Shown here: in pieces, positions 1 through 6,166 of the stretch
Layout of the letters: every line of letters begins with the position of its first letter
Position numbering within the stretch: position 1 is the stretch's first letter
From: Paenibacillus sp.
GTDB taxonomy: Bacteria; Bacillota; Bacilli; Paenibacillales; Paenibacillaceae
NCBI GenBank assembly: GCA_029256665.1
Contig: JAQSXN010000256.1
Span: forward strand, 1 to 6,166
Direction of reading: 5' to 3'
DNA length: 6,166 nt
Made by a program: the position numbers and the translations under genes
Notes under the pieces: generated by a model
What the model was told of the DNA's origin: nothing
What the model saw: the letters and a program-made list of their open reading frames with translations, nothing else
Databases searched by the model: none

Positions 1-1
1 G

Positions 2-619
2 AATTTGGAGCTGCTGCAGCAAATTTTATTTTTTCGCGAGCTTGGTTTTCCTTTGAAAAAAATCAAAGAGATCGTGACGAGCGAGTCGTTCGATCGGCTG
101 GAGGCGCTGGAGCGGCATCGGGAGATGCTTCGCGACAAGCGGAGCCAGCTGGAGCAACTGCTTGAGACGGTGGAACGTACGATCAGACATGCAAAGGGAG
201 AGGTTACAATGTCCAATCAGGAGAAATTCAAAGGCTTCGATTTCGGCAGCAACCCATACGAAAAAGAAGCGAGGGAGCGTTGGGGCGATAAGGCCGTCGA
301 CGAGTCGAACGCGAAGCTGGACAAAATGAAAGCAGACGGCAACATGCAGGCGTTCCAGGACGAGATGAACGAGCTGTACCGCAAGCTGGGGGATGCAAGG
401 CACGAGGATCCGGCTTCAGAGGCGGCGCAGGAGGCGATCGGCGATTGGTTCAAGCTGCTGAACAAGATGGGATCGTATTCGCTTGAAGCGTTCAAGGGCC
501 TCGGCCAAATGTACGTTGATGACGAACGGTTCACGAAAAATATCGATCAGTTCGGCGAAGGTTTGGCGCTGTTCATGCGCGATGCCATGTCGCATTATGC
601 CGACAGCCGTCAGGAGTAG
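2..619 (+). CDS. MerR-family transcriptional activator with C-terminal TipAS antibiotic-recognition domain (5' partial)
   Basis: The gene enters from the left edge. The frame is open from base 2 and ends at TAG 617-619, giving 205 visible residues; the family is usually about 250, so roughly 45 N-terminal residues, including the helix-turn-helix, are missing. Visible residues 1-25 (QQILFFRELGFPLKKIKEI) match the end of the MerR DNA-binding domain. Residues about 30-65 form the charged, leucine-rich dimerisation coiled coil. From residue 70 the sequence is a TipAS domain (KFKGFDF, ERWGDKAVDESN, LGQMYVDDERFTKNIDQFGEGLALF). Known family members bind hydrophobic peptide antibiotics and activate promoters by DNA distortion. 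Streptomyces TipAS traps thiopeptides through a cysteine; no cysteine occurs in the visible part, so binding here would be non-covalent. The TTG at base 5 is not the true start because MerR homology is already under way. The ligand and target promoter cannot be read from the sequence. Confidence 0.9.
   Translation, partial: NLELLQQILFFRELGFPLKKIKEIVTSESFDRLEALERHREMLRDKRSQLEQLLETVERTIRHAKGEVTMSNQEKFKGFDFGSNPYEKEARERWGDKAVDESNAKLDKMKADGNMQAFQDEMNELYRKLGDARHEDPASEAAQEAIGDWFKLLNKMGSYSLEAFKGLGQMYVDDERFTKNIDQFGEGLALFMRDAMSHYADSRQE
193..211 (+). promoter_or_regulatory. Internal ribosome binding site and in-frame ATG for a separate TipAS-like protein
   Basis: AAAGGGAGAGG at 193-203 sits five bases before an ATG at 209-211 that is in frame with the MerR gene. 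Initiation here would give a 136-residue protein holding only the TipAS domain. Streptomyces tipA is known to make both a long (TipAL) and a short (TipAS, about 144 residues) form by this kind of in-frame internal start. The purine-rich run encodes KGE, a sequence also natural in a coiled coil, so chance cannot be excluded. Confidence 0.6.
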
Positions 620-620
620 A

Positions 621-643
621 GACAATAAAGGACGATTATTGTC
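621..643. repeat. Perfect 8 bp inverted repeat just after the regulator stop codon
   Basis: GACAATAA (621-628) and TTATTGTC (636-643) are exact reverse complements separated by seven bases. The repeat begins one base after the TAG of the upstream gene. No T tract follows on either strand and the stem is AT-rich, so it is a poor intrinsic terminator. Because the same heptamer recurs around the next promoter, a protein-binding operator is the better guess. Confidence 0.6.
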
Positions 644-656
644 AATCCAAAAAAAG

Positions 657-700
657 TATTGTCAAAAATTTCTTGCGAATGTATAATTTTCACGACAATA
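657..700. repeat. Second inverted GACAATA pair bracketing the promoter
   Basis: TATTGTC at 657-663 overlaps the -35 box, and its reverse complement GACAATA at 694-700 covers the predicted transcription start. With the copies at 621-627 and 637-643 this makes four exact heptamers within 80 bp. The two TATTGTC copies are 20 bp apart, about two helical turns, so a protein could contact them on one DNA face. The cognate regulator is unknown. Part of the similarity comes from TTGTC being part of the -35 hexamer. Confidence 0.5.
659..694 (+). promoter_or_regulatory. Sigma-A-type promoter of the riboswitch-SLH-RHS operon
   Basis: TTGTCA at 659-664 (five of six consensus bases) and TATAAT at 682-687 (perfect) are separated by the ideal 17 bp. 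Transcription should begin near 692-694, leaving a leader of about 200 nt that contains the whole c-di-GMP aptamer. The 17 bp spacer argues against direct activation by a MerR protein, whose targets usually have 19-20 bp spacers. Confidence 0.8.
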
Positions 701-733
701 GTTGGATTGATGAATAGAATCGTTGAGGACAAA

Positions 734-866
734 GCACTAGCGATGTACTTGACCAAAGGCAAACCCGTACGAAAGTCGGGGGCGCAAAGCCACGGGTCTT
801 CAGCCATGCTCCAAGCATGGCCAGACAGCCGGGTTGCTCAAGTATATTTGCTATTGCTTTTTTTTT
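734..866 (+). terminator. Probable riboswitch-coupled intrinsic terminator formed by the extended P1 helix
   Basis: Bases 734-752 pair almost completely with 838-857, so the aptamer's P1 helix is lengthened to about 18 bp with one C-U mismatch (737/854) and one bulge. It is followed directly by nine T residues at 858-866. This has the form of an intrinsic terminator whose stem is the aptamer-closing helix. Stabilising P1 by c-di-GMP would favour termination, making this an OFF switch. No separate hairpin precedes the T tract. A competing 6 bp pairing of 719-724 with 739-744 could act as a weak antiterminator. The regulatory direction is inferred. Confidence 0.6.
742..848 (+). promoter_or_regulatory. 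Cyclic-di-GMP class I riboswitch aptamer (GEMM-I)
   Basis: The interval carries the hallmark GEMM-I core: GGCAAACC at 758-765, a GAAA tetraloop at 771-774, the conserved GCGCAAAGCC at 782-791, and CAGCCGGGTTGC at 826-837. Stems can be drawn by hand. P1 is 742-752 with 838-848 (two G-U pairs). P2 is 764-770 with 775-780, with U768 bulged, capped by GAAA. P3 has an outer TCT/AGA (797-799 with 823-825) and an upper perfect 8 bp stem (803-810 with 814-821). The class is known to bind the second messenger c-di-GMP, with the GAAA loop docking against P3. It lies in the leader of an exported SLH protein gene, a typical context because c-di-GMP controls motility, adhesion and biofilm. Confidence 0.95.
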
Positions 867-880
867 GCATTCATTCGAAA

Positions 881-898
881 GAGAGGGGCTTAACGATG
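881..898 (+). promoter_or_regulatory. Ribosome binding site that fixes the start of the SLH gene
   Basis: GAGAGGGG at 881-888 stands seven bases before ATG 896-898, and the codons that follow encode a clean signal peptide. The frame is open further upstream to a TTG at 659, but that start lies in the -35 box and would require translating the riboswitch. Confidence 0.85.
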
Positions 899-2944
899 AA
901 TACTAGATTAGGAAGAGTTCAAGCAAAGAAGACGGCCGCGCTGGCGCTGGCTGTCGCGGTTGCGACTGCCGGATTATGGATGGCGGCGCCTACACCATCC
1001 GCGCAGGCCGAGGCGATCTATACCTACACGGATAAACCCCTGGAGGATAAGGTACCGGGCGACGGCGTGTATCTGACGGGCGACCACATGGTTTGGTATC
1101 AAGAGGACGGCAAGGGCTATCAACAAATTTTTTATAAAAATTTAAAAACGGGAGTCGGCAAGCAAATCACGGATTTCCCATCCATCAAGGACAATCCCCG
1201 CATGACCGTCACGGATGCCGGACAAGCCGTCGTTATTTGGATCGACAAACGTTATGTAGGCGGAGGCTCCGGCATGTGGGATGTCATGGCTCGGTTTGTG
1301 GAGACGGGTGAGGAGCTGAAGCTATCGTCGACGATAGCGCCGCATGTCCATGTTCAAGCATCGGGCAACTTGGTGACCTGGAGTGAAACAGGGAAGAGGA
1401 ACATGTTCTATTACGATTTGGGCAAACGGCAAGAAACGGCGATTGGCATCGGTAAAGATCCTCATGCGGCGGACGGCAAAATCGCATTTATTACAGGCGA
1501 CGGAGATGTTGCCGTCTATTCGATACTGACAGGCGAAACGAGCGTGCTCGTTGATCTGCCTTACCATCTGTTTCCGACGGAGCTGACTTATAACGGTACA
1601 TACTTGCTCTGGAAAGAGTCTAATTTGGATTGGAGAACGAAATACGTCATGCTCGATACGGCCGATCCGAGCGCGCTGCCGGTCGATCTGACGCCGCAGA
1701 CTTACAAGGAGAAAGAATACCCCAACCTATACATAGGCAATCAGCAAGCCGCTTGGGTGGAGTGGAAGGACGGCATTCAGCAGTTGACGGGCTTCAGCTT
1801 CGCTCATGGAGAGACGCATGCCATTGCAAGCGGCGAATTTGTAATCAAAACATTGGATTTCCAGGGAGATCAATTGCTAATGCAAGGGGCTGACGGCAGC
1901 CTCGTATACCGAACCGTTGTTCGGACGGTAGAAGCTCCCGGCCAAGGTTCGTCCGGATCGTCCGGAGCATCCGCAGCTGATTCGAACTCGGTTAGAGGCA
2001 TGTTCGGCCCGGAGGGCGGAACGCTGAGCATGAAGGACGGCAAAGCGTCTCTTGTCATTCCGAAAGACGCTTTCCCGCAAGCAACGGAAGTTGCGCTAGA
2101 AGACAATCATTCCGTCGCAATGCCGAAAACCATTCCCCATGCTATAGGGGAGAAACATGCCGCTAGTCTTGCATGGCAGGTTGAATTTGACGGTAAGCTT
2201 TCCGGGGATTATCCCCTAAGACTCGTCATAGCGGTAGAAGATTTGCGCTTCGCCTCCGATGAGAAGCGGAAGGCGTCCATCTACCGTTATAGCGGCAAAG
2301 GAAACGAATGGAACCGCATCGGAGGATCGACGCTTCAGGCAAACGAAGTGTCCGCCGATATTCGGGAATCGGGGACGTATGCGGTATTCATAAATCGGGT
2401 TTCGTTCGCCGACGTTACGGGACATTGGTCGCAGAAGGCCGTCGAGACGCTCGCCGCCAAAGAAATCGTGAACGGCATGGCGGGTACCCGGTTCGAGCCG
2501 GATGCGGGGCTGACGCGGGCGCAATTCACCAAGATGCTGTTAGGCGCAATGGGAATTTTGCAGACAGAGAAGGTCTCGGAGGTATTCCATGACGTACCGG
2601 CATCCCACTGGTCCTCGGGGTGGGTGGAAGCAGCCGCGGAGCTTGGAATCGTGCAAGGTTCGGATGGAAGCTTCCGTCCCGACGATCAGCTGACCAGGGA
2701 ACAGATGGTGGTCATGCTCATTCGGGCGCTGGGAGAAGAAAAAGCCGCGTTAGCATTTGACGAAACGCTCGTCTTCCATGACGCTGATGCCATTAGTGCC
2801 TGGGCTTACGGGTATGCCGCCTTGGCTTCGGAGATGGGGCTGGTGCAGGGCAGCGAGGGATTGTTCCGTCCGAAGAGCGTATCGACCCGCGCGCAAGCGG
2901 CAGCTGTCATTTATCGATTGATGGAGATGACGAAGACCCTTTAA
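896..2944 (+). CDS. Exported SLH-domain surface protein with N-terminal beta-propeller-like region
   Basis: The product has 682 residues. Residues 1-38 form a Sec signal peptide: basic start, hydrophobic core AALALAVAVATAGLWMAA, and a cut after AQA. Residues about 41-345 show repeated short beta motifs (MVWYQEDG, AVVIWIDKR, LVTWSE, AAWVEWKDG), as in TolB/WD-like propellers. A Gly/Ser linker (351-360) precedes a ZU5-like beta domain at about 370-500 (GPEGGTLSMKDGKASLVIPK). Three SLH domains close the protein at about 503-550, 563-613 and 626-677, each with its TR[AE]Q motif. SLH trimers bind pyruvylated secondary cell-wall polymer, so the protein should be displayed on the cell surface. No catalytic motif is visible; adhesion or scaffold roles are guesses. 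It is the first gene behind the c-di-GMP riboswitch and lies 42 bp ahead of the RHS gene with no terminator between, implying an operon. Confidence 0.9.
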   Translation: MNTRLGRVQAKKTAALALAVAVATAGLWMAAPTPSAQAEAIYTYTDKPLEDKVPGDGVYLTGDHMVWYQEDGKGYQQIFYKNLKTGVGKQITDFPSIKDNPRMTVTDAGQAVVIWIDKRYVGGGSGMWDVMARFVETGEELKLSSTIAPHVHVQASGNLVTWSETGKRNMFYYDLGKRQETAIGIGKDPHAADGKIAFITGDGDVAVYSILTGETSVLVDLPYHLFPTELTYNGTYLLWKESNLDWRTKYVMLDTADPSALPVDLTPQTYKEKEYPNLYIGNQQAAWVEWKDGIQQLTGFSFAHGETHAIASGEFVIKTLDFQGDQLLMQGADGSLVYRTVVRTVEAPGQGSSGSSGASAADSNSVRGMFGPEGGTLSMKDGKASLVIPKDAFPQATEVALEDNHSVAMPKTIPHAIGEKHAASLAWQVEFDGKLSGDYPLRLVIAVEDLRFASDEKRKASIYRYSGKGNEWNRIGGSTLQANEVSADIRESGTYAVFINRVSFADVTGHWSQKAVETLAAKEIVNGMAGTRFEPDAGLTRAQFTKMLLGAMGILQTEKVSEVFHDVPASHWSSGWVEAAAELGIVQGSDGSFRPDDQLTREQMVVMLIRALGEEKAALAFDETLVFHDADAISAWAYGYAALASEMGLVQGSEGLFRPKSVSTRAQAAAVIYRLMEMTKTL

Positions 2945-2970
2945 TACGAGCAAATTCGAATGCAATTATA

Positions 2971-2989
2971 TGGAGGATACGACGAGATG
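2971..2989 (+). promoter_or_regulatory. Ribosome binding site and start of the RHS gene
   Basis: TGGAGG at 2971-2976 lies ten bases before ATG 2987-2989. The spacing is slightly long, but the motif is strong and the next codons encode a basic, then hydrophobic, signal sequence. The 42 bp between the genes contains no promoter or hairpin I can see, which supports co-transcription. Confidence 0.8.
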
Positions 2990-5900
2990 AAGCAGCGCTT
3001 GAAAGCAATGATACGAATATGGAAAGTCCTGCGGCGGCCGGCTCTTAGCTCGCTTCTTATAGCCGCTATCGTACTGACCGGCATTCCGCTATTCCCGGGG
3101 TGGGGAACGGAGCGGGTGCTTGCGGCTACCACGGCGGGCATTAATCCAAGCCATATTGTTCCCGTATATGGGGGGCAATCCGAAATCTACTGGAATTACG
3201 GTCAGAAGACGCATTCTACAACTATAGAGCGATGCGAAGTGACGCCGATCCCTCCTGAGGAACAAGGAGAGCCCTACGAGGATGAGGAGGGCAATATGAT
3301 TCTTCCGCCAACTCATACGAAAGTATCTCTCGGAACCATCGGCTCCCAAGGGGCCGGTTCTCCCGGTGAGACCGAACGCTATGAGTGGGATGGAAGCGTC
3401 GGCGGGAATCCGTTATCCGACGGAACGTATACGATATGCGCGGTGCCGAGCGGGGCTCCGGAATATTTTGGATTTGCGAATGCATCCGTAGAGAATCCCA
3501 GCCCGCCTGCCCCGGCTTACATTCAAGTCGTCCCGAGCTTGGATGCTGGCGGTCGCAGCGTACATACCATCCGCGGCATTGCGGAGAATGGAACGCAAGT
3601 CAACATCAGCATTCAGTATACGAAGAGAGACGGCCCCAACCAGGTGCCGAATCCCGAAGCGAATCAGGAGTTGATGGTTCATGTACCGTTTGGCAAGCTG
3701 CCGGACGGCTCTCACCTGACCTGGTCGAAAGATGCCGAGTGGCAAACGGAAGAATTGAATTTGAATGGTTATTTTACGAATTTCCCTATGCGCGACGACA
3801 ACAAACCGGAGCAATATATTCGCGAATGGGAATTGGAGGTTGAGCTTGAGCCCTATCAGATTGCCAACATTACGGCAACGGCGGTACGGACAAGCTCCAA
3901 TCCGTATTATAACGAGACAAATCCGGTGCGCAATAAATCCGCCGTATCTAAAGTAACGGAAGCGACACAAATATTGAGGTATATTGCGCCGGACTGGGAT
4001 ATCAACTGGGAAGCGCTGGCGGGCTATTATTATAGGGCTGAAAGCGTAGAAGAAATGATCGCGGGCGCTGAACGGATCGCCGAAGATAACGGGATTTCGA
4101 TTGACGTATGCGAGGACGGGGAGCACTGCCCTGGTTTTATTACGAAGGGCTGGAATTTGATCATTCAGGAACCGCAGCTGGCGGGCCAAATAACGCAAAA
4201 AGAATTAGAGGATCTGACGCACGAAAAAATCGCAAATCGGTTGAAGCACCCTTCTCCGCTTTGGTGGGATCCGATCAATTTGGCGACCGGAGACTTTATA
4301 TTCAGCCATTCGAACATGTCTTTGTCGGCGATCATGCCTCTGGACTTCACGCTGACTTATCACAGCCGGGATAAATATAATGGAGCGGTCGGCGTCGGCT
4401 GGCATCATTCATTCGATTGGCGGCTGGTTCCGTATGGCGAAGACGCGTTGAAAGTCATTTCGCCGGAAGGTGCCCAGTATGTGTTTGAAGAAATGTCGGA
4501 TGGTCATTACCGGACGCCCGCGGGCACGTATGAGACATTGACGAGAAATGCCGACGGCACGTTCCAGATGGCAACGCCTCAGCGAACAGCCTATACGTTC
4601 CGCGAGGACGGCAATCTGCTTCGGATTACGGACGCTAACGGAAACCGCATCAATCTGACGTACGAGGGGGCCGTACTGAAGAAAGTCGATACGTTAGGCG
4701 CATCCATGTCGTTCGGCTATGGCACTGCGGGCAAAATTTCCTCGGTGACGGATCAGACAGGGCGTACCGTCTCTTATGAATACGACCCGTTAACCCATGA
4801 TTTGCTCGCGATGAAGCTTCCGGACGGAGGCGCGATTCGCTATGAATACGACGATAAGCATCAAATTACGAAGATTATCGATCCGAACAACACGGCTACG
4901 CTGGAGAACCGTTACGATGACGAGGGCCGGGTCGTCTACCAGAAGGATTTCTCCGGAGCGGCCGGCACGATCGCCTATGATCCGGAAGCCCGCAAGACCG
5001 TAACGACAGATCCGCTCAATCGAGTGAAAACCTTCGAATTCGACGAGCGTTTCCGCCAGACGGCGATTCATTATCCGGATGGAACGACGGAGCGGTTTGA
5101 ATACGATGCCAATGACAATATGATTCTGTACACGGATCGCAACGGCGAGGATTGGACTTATACTTACGATACATTAGGAAACCTCCTGCAGCAGACAGAT
5201 CCGCTGGGCCATACGTCGACGGTTCGCTACAATGCGTGGAACAAGCCGTTCGAAGTCATCGACGCGCTCGGGAACGTAACCAGCCTTGGTTATGACGGAA
5301 AGGGCAACTTAGTATCGATCACGGACGCGATTGGCAACGAATCAAAGATCGAGATGGACGCGCGCGGCGTGCCTACCGCCACCATTAATGCGGCTGGGGA
5401 GCGTACGGAGCTGACGAACGATCATGACGGCTTCGTCCGTTTGGTCACGGATCCCGAAGGCTACACGATGGAGATGATTCGCGACGGCTTGCATCGGGTA
5501 ATCGCGCAGATCGATCCGCTGCAAGCGCGGACGAATGTCGTTTATGATCCGCGTGATCGCATCAAGGAACAAATCAATGCCTTAGGACATACGGAGCAAT
5601 TCAGCTACGACAAAAATAGCAATTTAACGAGCGTTATTGATCGGACGAACAAGGCTTATACGTACAAATATGACGTTTTCGACCGGGTGGCGGCGATGAC
5701 CGATGCCGGCGGGAACATCACCAGGTTCGAATATGACGCCGTTGGCAACCGGACCAAAACCATCGAGCCGAATGGAGCGGCCACTCAATATTTCTACAAC
5801 GACACGAACAGGCTAATTCGAACCGTCGATGCGGAAGGGAACGAGACGGTCTACGAATATGATGGCAACGGAAATGTGACGGCCGTCGTCGATCCTCGCA

Positions 5901-6166
5901 GCGGACGGACGGAAGTGGCGTACGACGCCCGGAATCTGCCCATTCAAGTGACGGATGCCGAAGGCGGCGTATCGACCTACGAATATGACGCGCTTGGGCG
6001 GTTAGTTGCGGAGACCGATCACTACGGAGCCGCAACCATCTACAACTACGATGCGATTGGACGTCTTGCGAAGGTCGTGGACGCTCTCGGCCAGGAGACA
6101 GCTTATGCCTATGACCAGGCCGGCCGCTTGATTGAAGTGTCGAAGCCGAACGGTGCGAAATCGATC
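2987..6166 (+). CDS. Secreted RHS/YD-repeat protein with DUF6531, WapA-like probable polymorphic toxin (3' partial)
   Basis: The frame is open for 1060 codons and runs off the right edge. Residues 1-46 form a long signal peptide (basic MKQRLKAMIRIWKVLRR, hydrophobic SSLLIAAIVL, cut after VLA). Residues about 50-155 resemble a FlgD-type Ig domain (WDG at 134-136, PLSDGTYT at 142-149). About 180-325 is another beta-rich region, and 336-394 faintly resembles LysM. DUF6531 begins near DPINLATGDF (428-437) and runs to about 505. YD repeats fill about 540-1060. In known families, RHS repeats build a hollow shell that encloses a variable C-terminal toxin, often used in contact-dependent killing, as with Bacillus WapA. 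No toxin domain or RHS core end motif is reached, so toxicity is inferred. Cysteines 83, 151, 375 and 381 are few enough to form disulfides outside the cell. It is probably co-transcribed with the SLH gene. Confidence 0.9.
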   Translation, partial: MKQRLKAMIRIWKVLRRPALSSLLIAAIVLTGIPLFPGWGTERVLAATTAGINPSHIVPVYGGQSEIYWNYGQKTHSTTIERCEVTPIPPEEQGEPYEDEEGNMILPPTHTKVSLGTIGSQGAGSPGETERYEWDGSVGGNPLSDGTYTICAVPSGAPEYFGFANASVENPSPPAPAYIQVVPSLDAGGRSVHTIRGIAENGTQVNISIQYTKRDGPNQVPNPEANQELMVHVPFGKLPDGSHLTWSKDAEWQTEELNLNGYFTNFPMRDDNKPEQYIREWELEVELEPYQIANITATAVRTSSNPYYNETNPVRNKSAVSKVTEATQILRYIAPDWDINWEALAGYYYRAESVEEMIAGAERIAEDNGISIDVCEDGEHCPGFITKGWNLIIQEPQLAGQITQKELEDLTHEKIANRLKHPSPLWWDPINLATGDFIFSHSNMSLSAIMPLDFTLTYHSRDKYNGAVGVGWHHSFDWRLVPYGEDALKVISPEGAQYVFEEMSDGHYRTPAGTYETLTRNADGTFQMATPQRTAYTFREDGNLLRITDANGNRINLTYEGAVLKKVDTLGASMSFGYGTAGKISSVTDQTGRTVSYEYDPLTHDLLAMKLPDGGAIRYEYDDKHQITKIIDPNNTATLENRYDDEGRVVYQKDFSGAAGTIAYDPEARKTVTTDPLNRVKTFEFDERFRQTAIHYPDGTTERFEYDANDNMILYTDRNGEDWTYTYDTLGNLLQQTDPLGHTSTVRYNAWNKPFEVIDALGNVTSLGYDGKGNLVSITDAIGNESKIEMDARGVPTATINAAGERTELTNDHDGFVRLVTDPEGYTMEMIRDGLHRVIAQIDPLQARTNVVYDPRDRIKEQINALGHTEQFSYDKNSNLTSVIDRTNKAYTYKYDVFDRVAAMTDAGGNITRFEYDAVGNRTKTIEPNGAATQYFYNDTNRLIRTVDAEGNETVYEYDGNGNVTAVVDPRSGRTEVAYDARNLPIQVTDAEGGVSTYEYDALGRLVAETDHYGAATIYNYDAIGRLAKVVDALGQETAYAYDQAGRLIEVSKPNGAKSI
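4913..6166 (+). repeat. RHS/YD repeat tract in strict 63 bp (21-residue) register
   Basis: Counting the YD-position residue of each repeat gives residues 644, 665, 686, 707, 728, 749, 770 and so on to 1043, twenty positions exactly 21 residues apart. Asp is replaced by Asn at 749 and 938. Two earlier repeats end at 600 and 622 with 22-residue spacing. Typical units read as variants of TDALGN...YEYDALGRL. The repeats at 791, 812 and 833 have lost the tyrosine (EMD, TND, IRD) but keep the spacing. The tract continues past the window edge. Confidence 0.9.

Noticed and set aside
621..643. Inverted repeat as the intrinsic terminator of the MerR gene
   Set aside because: The stem is AT-rich and is followed by AATCCAAAAAAA rather than a T run on the + strand. 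On the minus strand no T run follows either.
659..687. MerR-type activated promoter controlled by the adjacent TipAS regulator
   Set aside because: The spacer between -35 and -10 is 17 bp rather than 19-20 bp, and no dyad lies within the spacer.
659..895. N-terminal extension of the SLH gene starting at TTG 659 (79 extra residues)
   Set aside because: The extension would start in the -35 box and translate through the riboswitch. ATG 896 has a good ribosome binding site and begins a proper signal peptide.
2945..2986. Separate promoter or terminator between the SLH and RHS genes
   Set aside because: The 42 bp contain only a ribosome binding site; no hairpin with a T tract and no paired -35/-10 elements are visible.
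3413..4198. 261-codon open frame on the minus strand inside the RHS gene
   Set aside because: It lies opposite a clearly coding region. The arginine-rich composition is typical of an antisense shadow, no convincing ribosome binding site was noted, and the + frame has signal peptide and domain structure.
1..6166. CRISPR array, tRNA, rRNA or insertion sequence
   Set aside because: No regularly spaced exact direct repeats, cloverleaf, rRNA core sequence, transposase or terminal inverted repeats were seen. The only long periodic tract is the protein-coding YD repeat.

Overview
The window looks like chromosomal DNA of a Paenibacillus-type Gram-positive bacterium. Three things suggest this: moderate GC content with strong GGAGG-like ribosome binding sites, a secreted protein with three S-layer-homology (SLH) domains, and a TipAS-type MerR regulator. 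The genus is an inference from protein style, not from a marker gene. All supported genes are on the + strand.

Layout. Positions 2-619 hold the 3' part of a MerR-family regulator whose C-terminal half is a TipAS drug-recognition domain. A well-placed internal ribosome binding site could also give the drug-binding domain as a separate protein. Positions 620-895 form a dense regulatory interval. It contains four copies of the heptamer GACAATA or its complement, a near-consensus sigma-A promoter (TTGTCA, 17 bp, TATAAT), and a class I cyclic-di-GMP (GEMM-I) riboswitch. The closing helix of that aptamer runs straight into a nine-T tract, so aptamer and terminator appear merged. Positions 896-2944 encode a 682-residue exported protein: signal peptide, beta-propeller-like region, ZU5-like beta domain and three SLH cell-wall anchors. 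After a 42 bp gap without a terminator, 2987-6166 encode the first 1060 residues of a large secreted RHS/YD-repeat protein (WapA-like, DUF6531-containing). It is open to the window edge.

How the parts fit together. The riboswitch and promoter most likely drive both surface genes as one operon. Intracellular c-di-GMP would then control an SLH-anchored surface protein together with a probable contact-dependent polymorphic toxin or wall-associated protein. If the merged aptamer/terminator reading is right, high c-di-GMP would shut the operon off. The toxin tip and any immunity gene would lie beyond the right edge. The regulator upstream seems to be a separate transcription unit; no intrinsic terminator is visible behind it.
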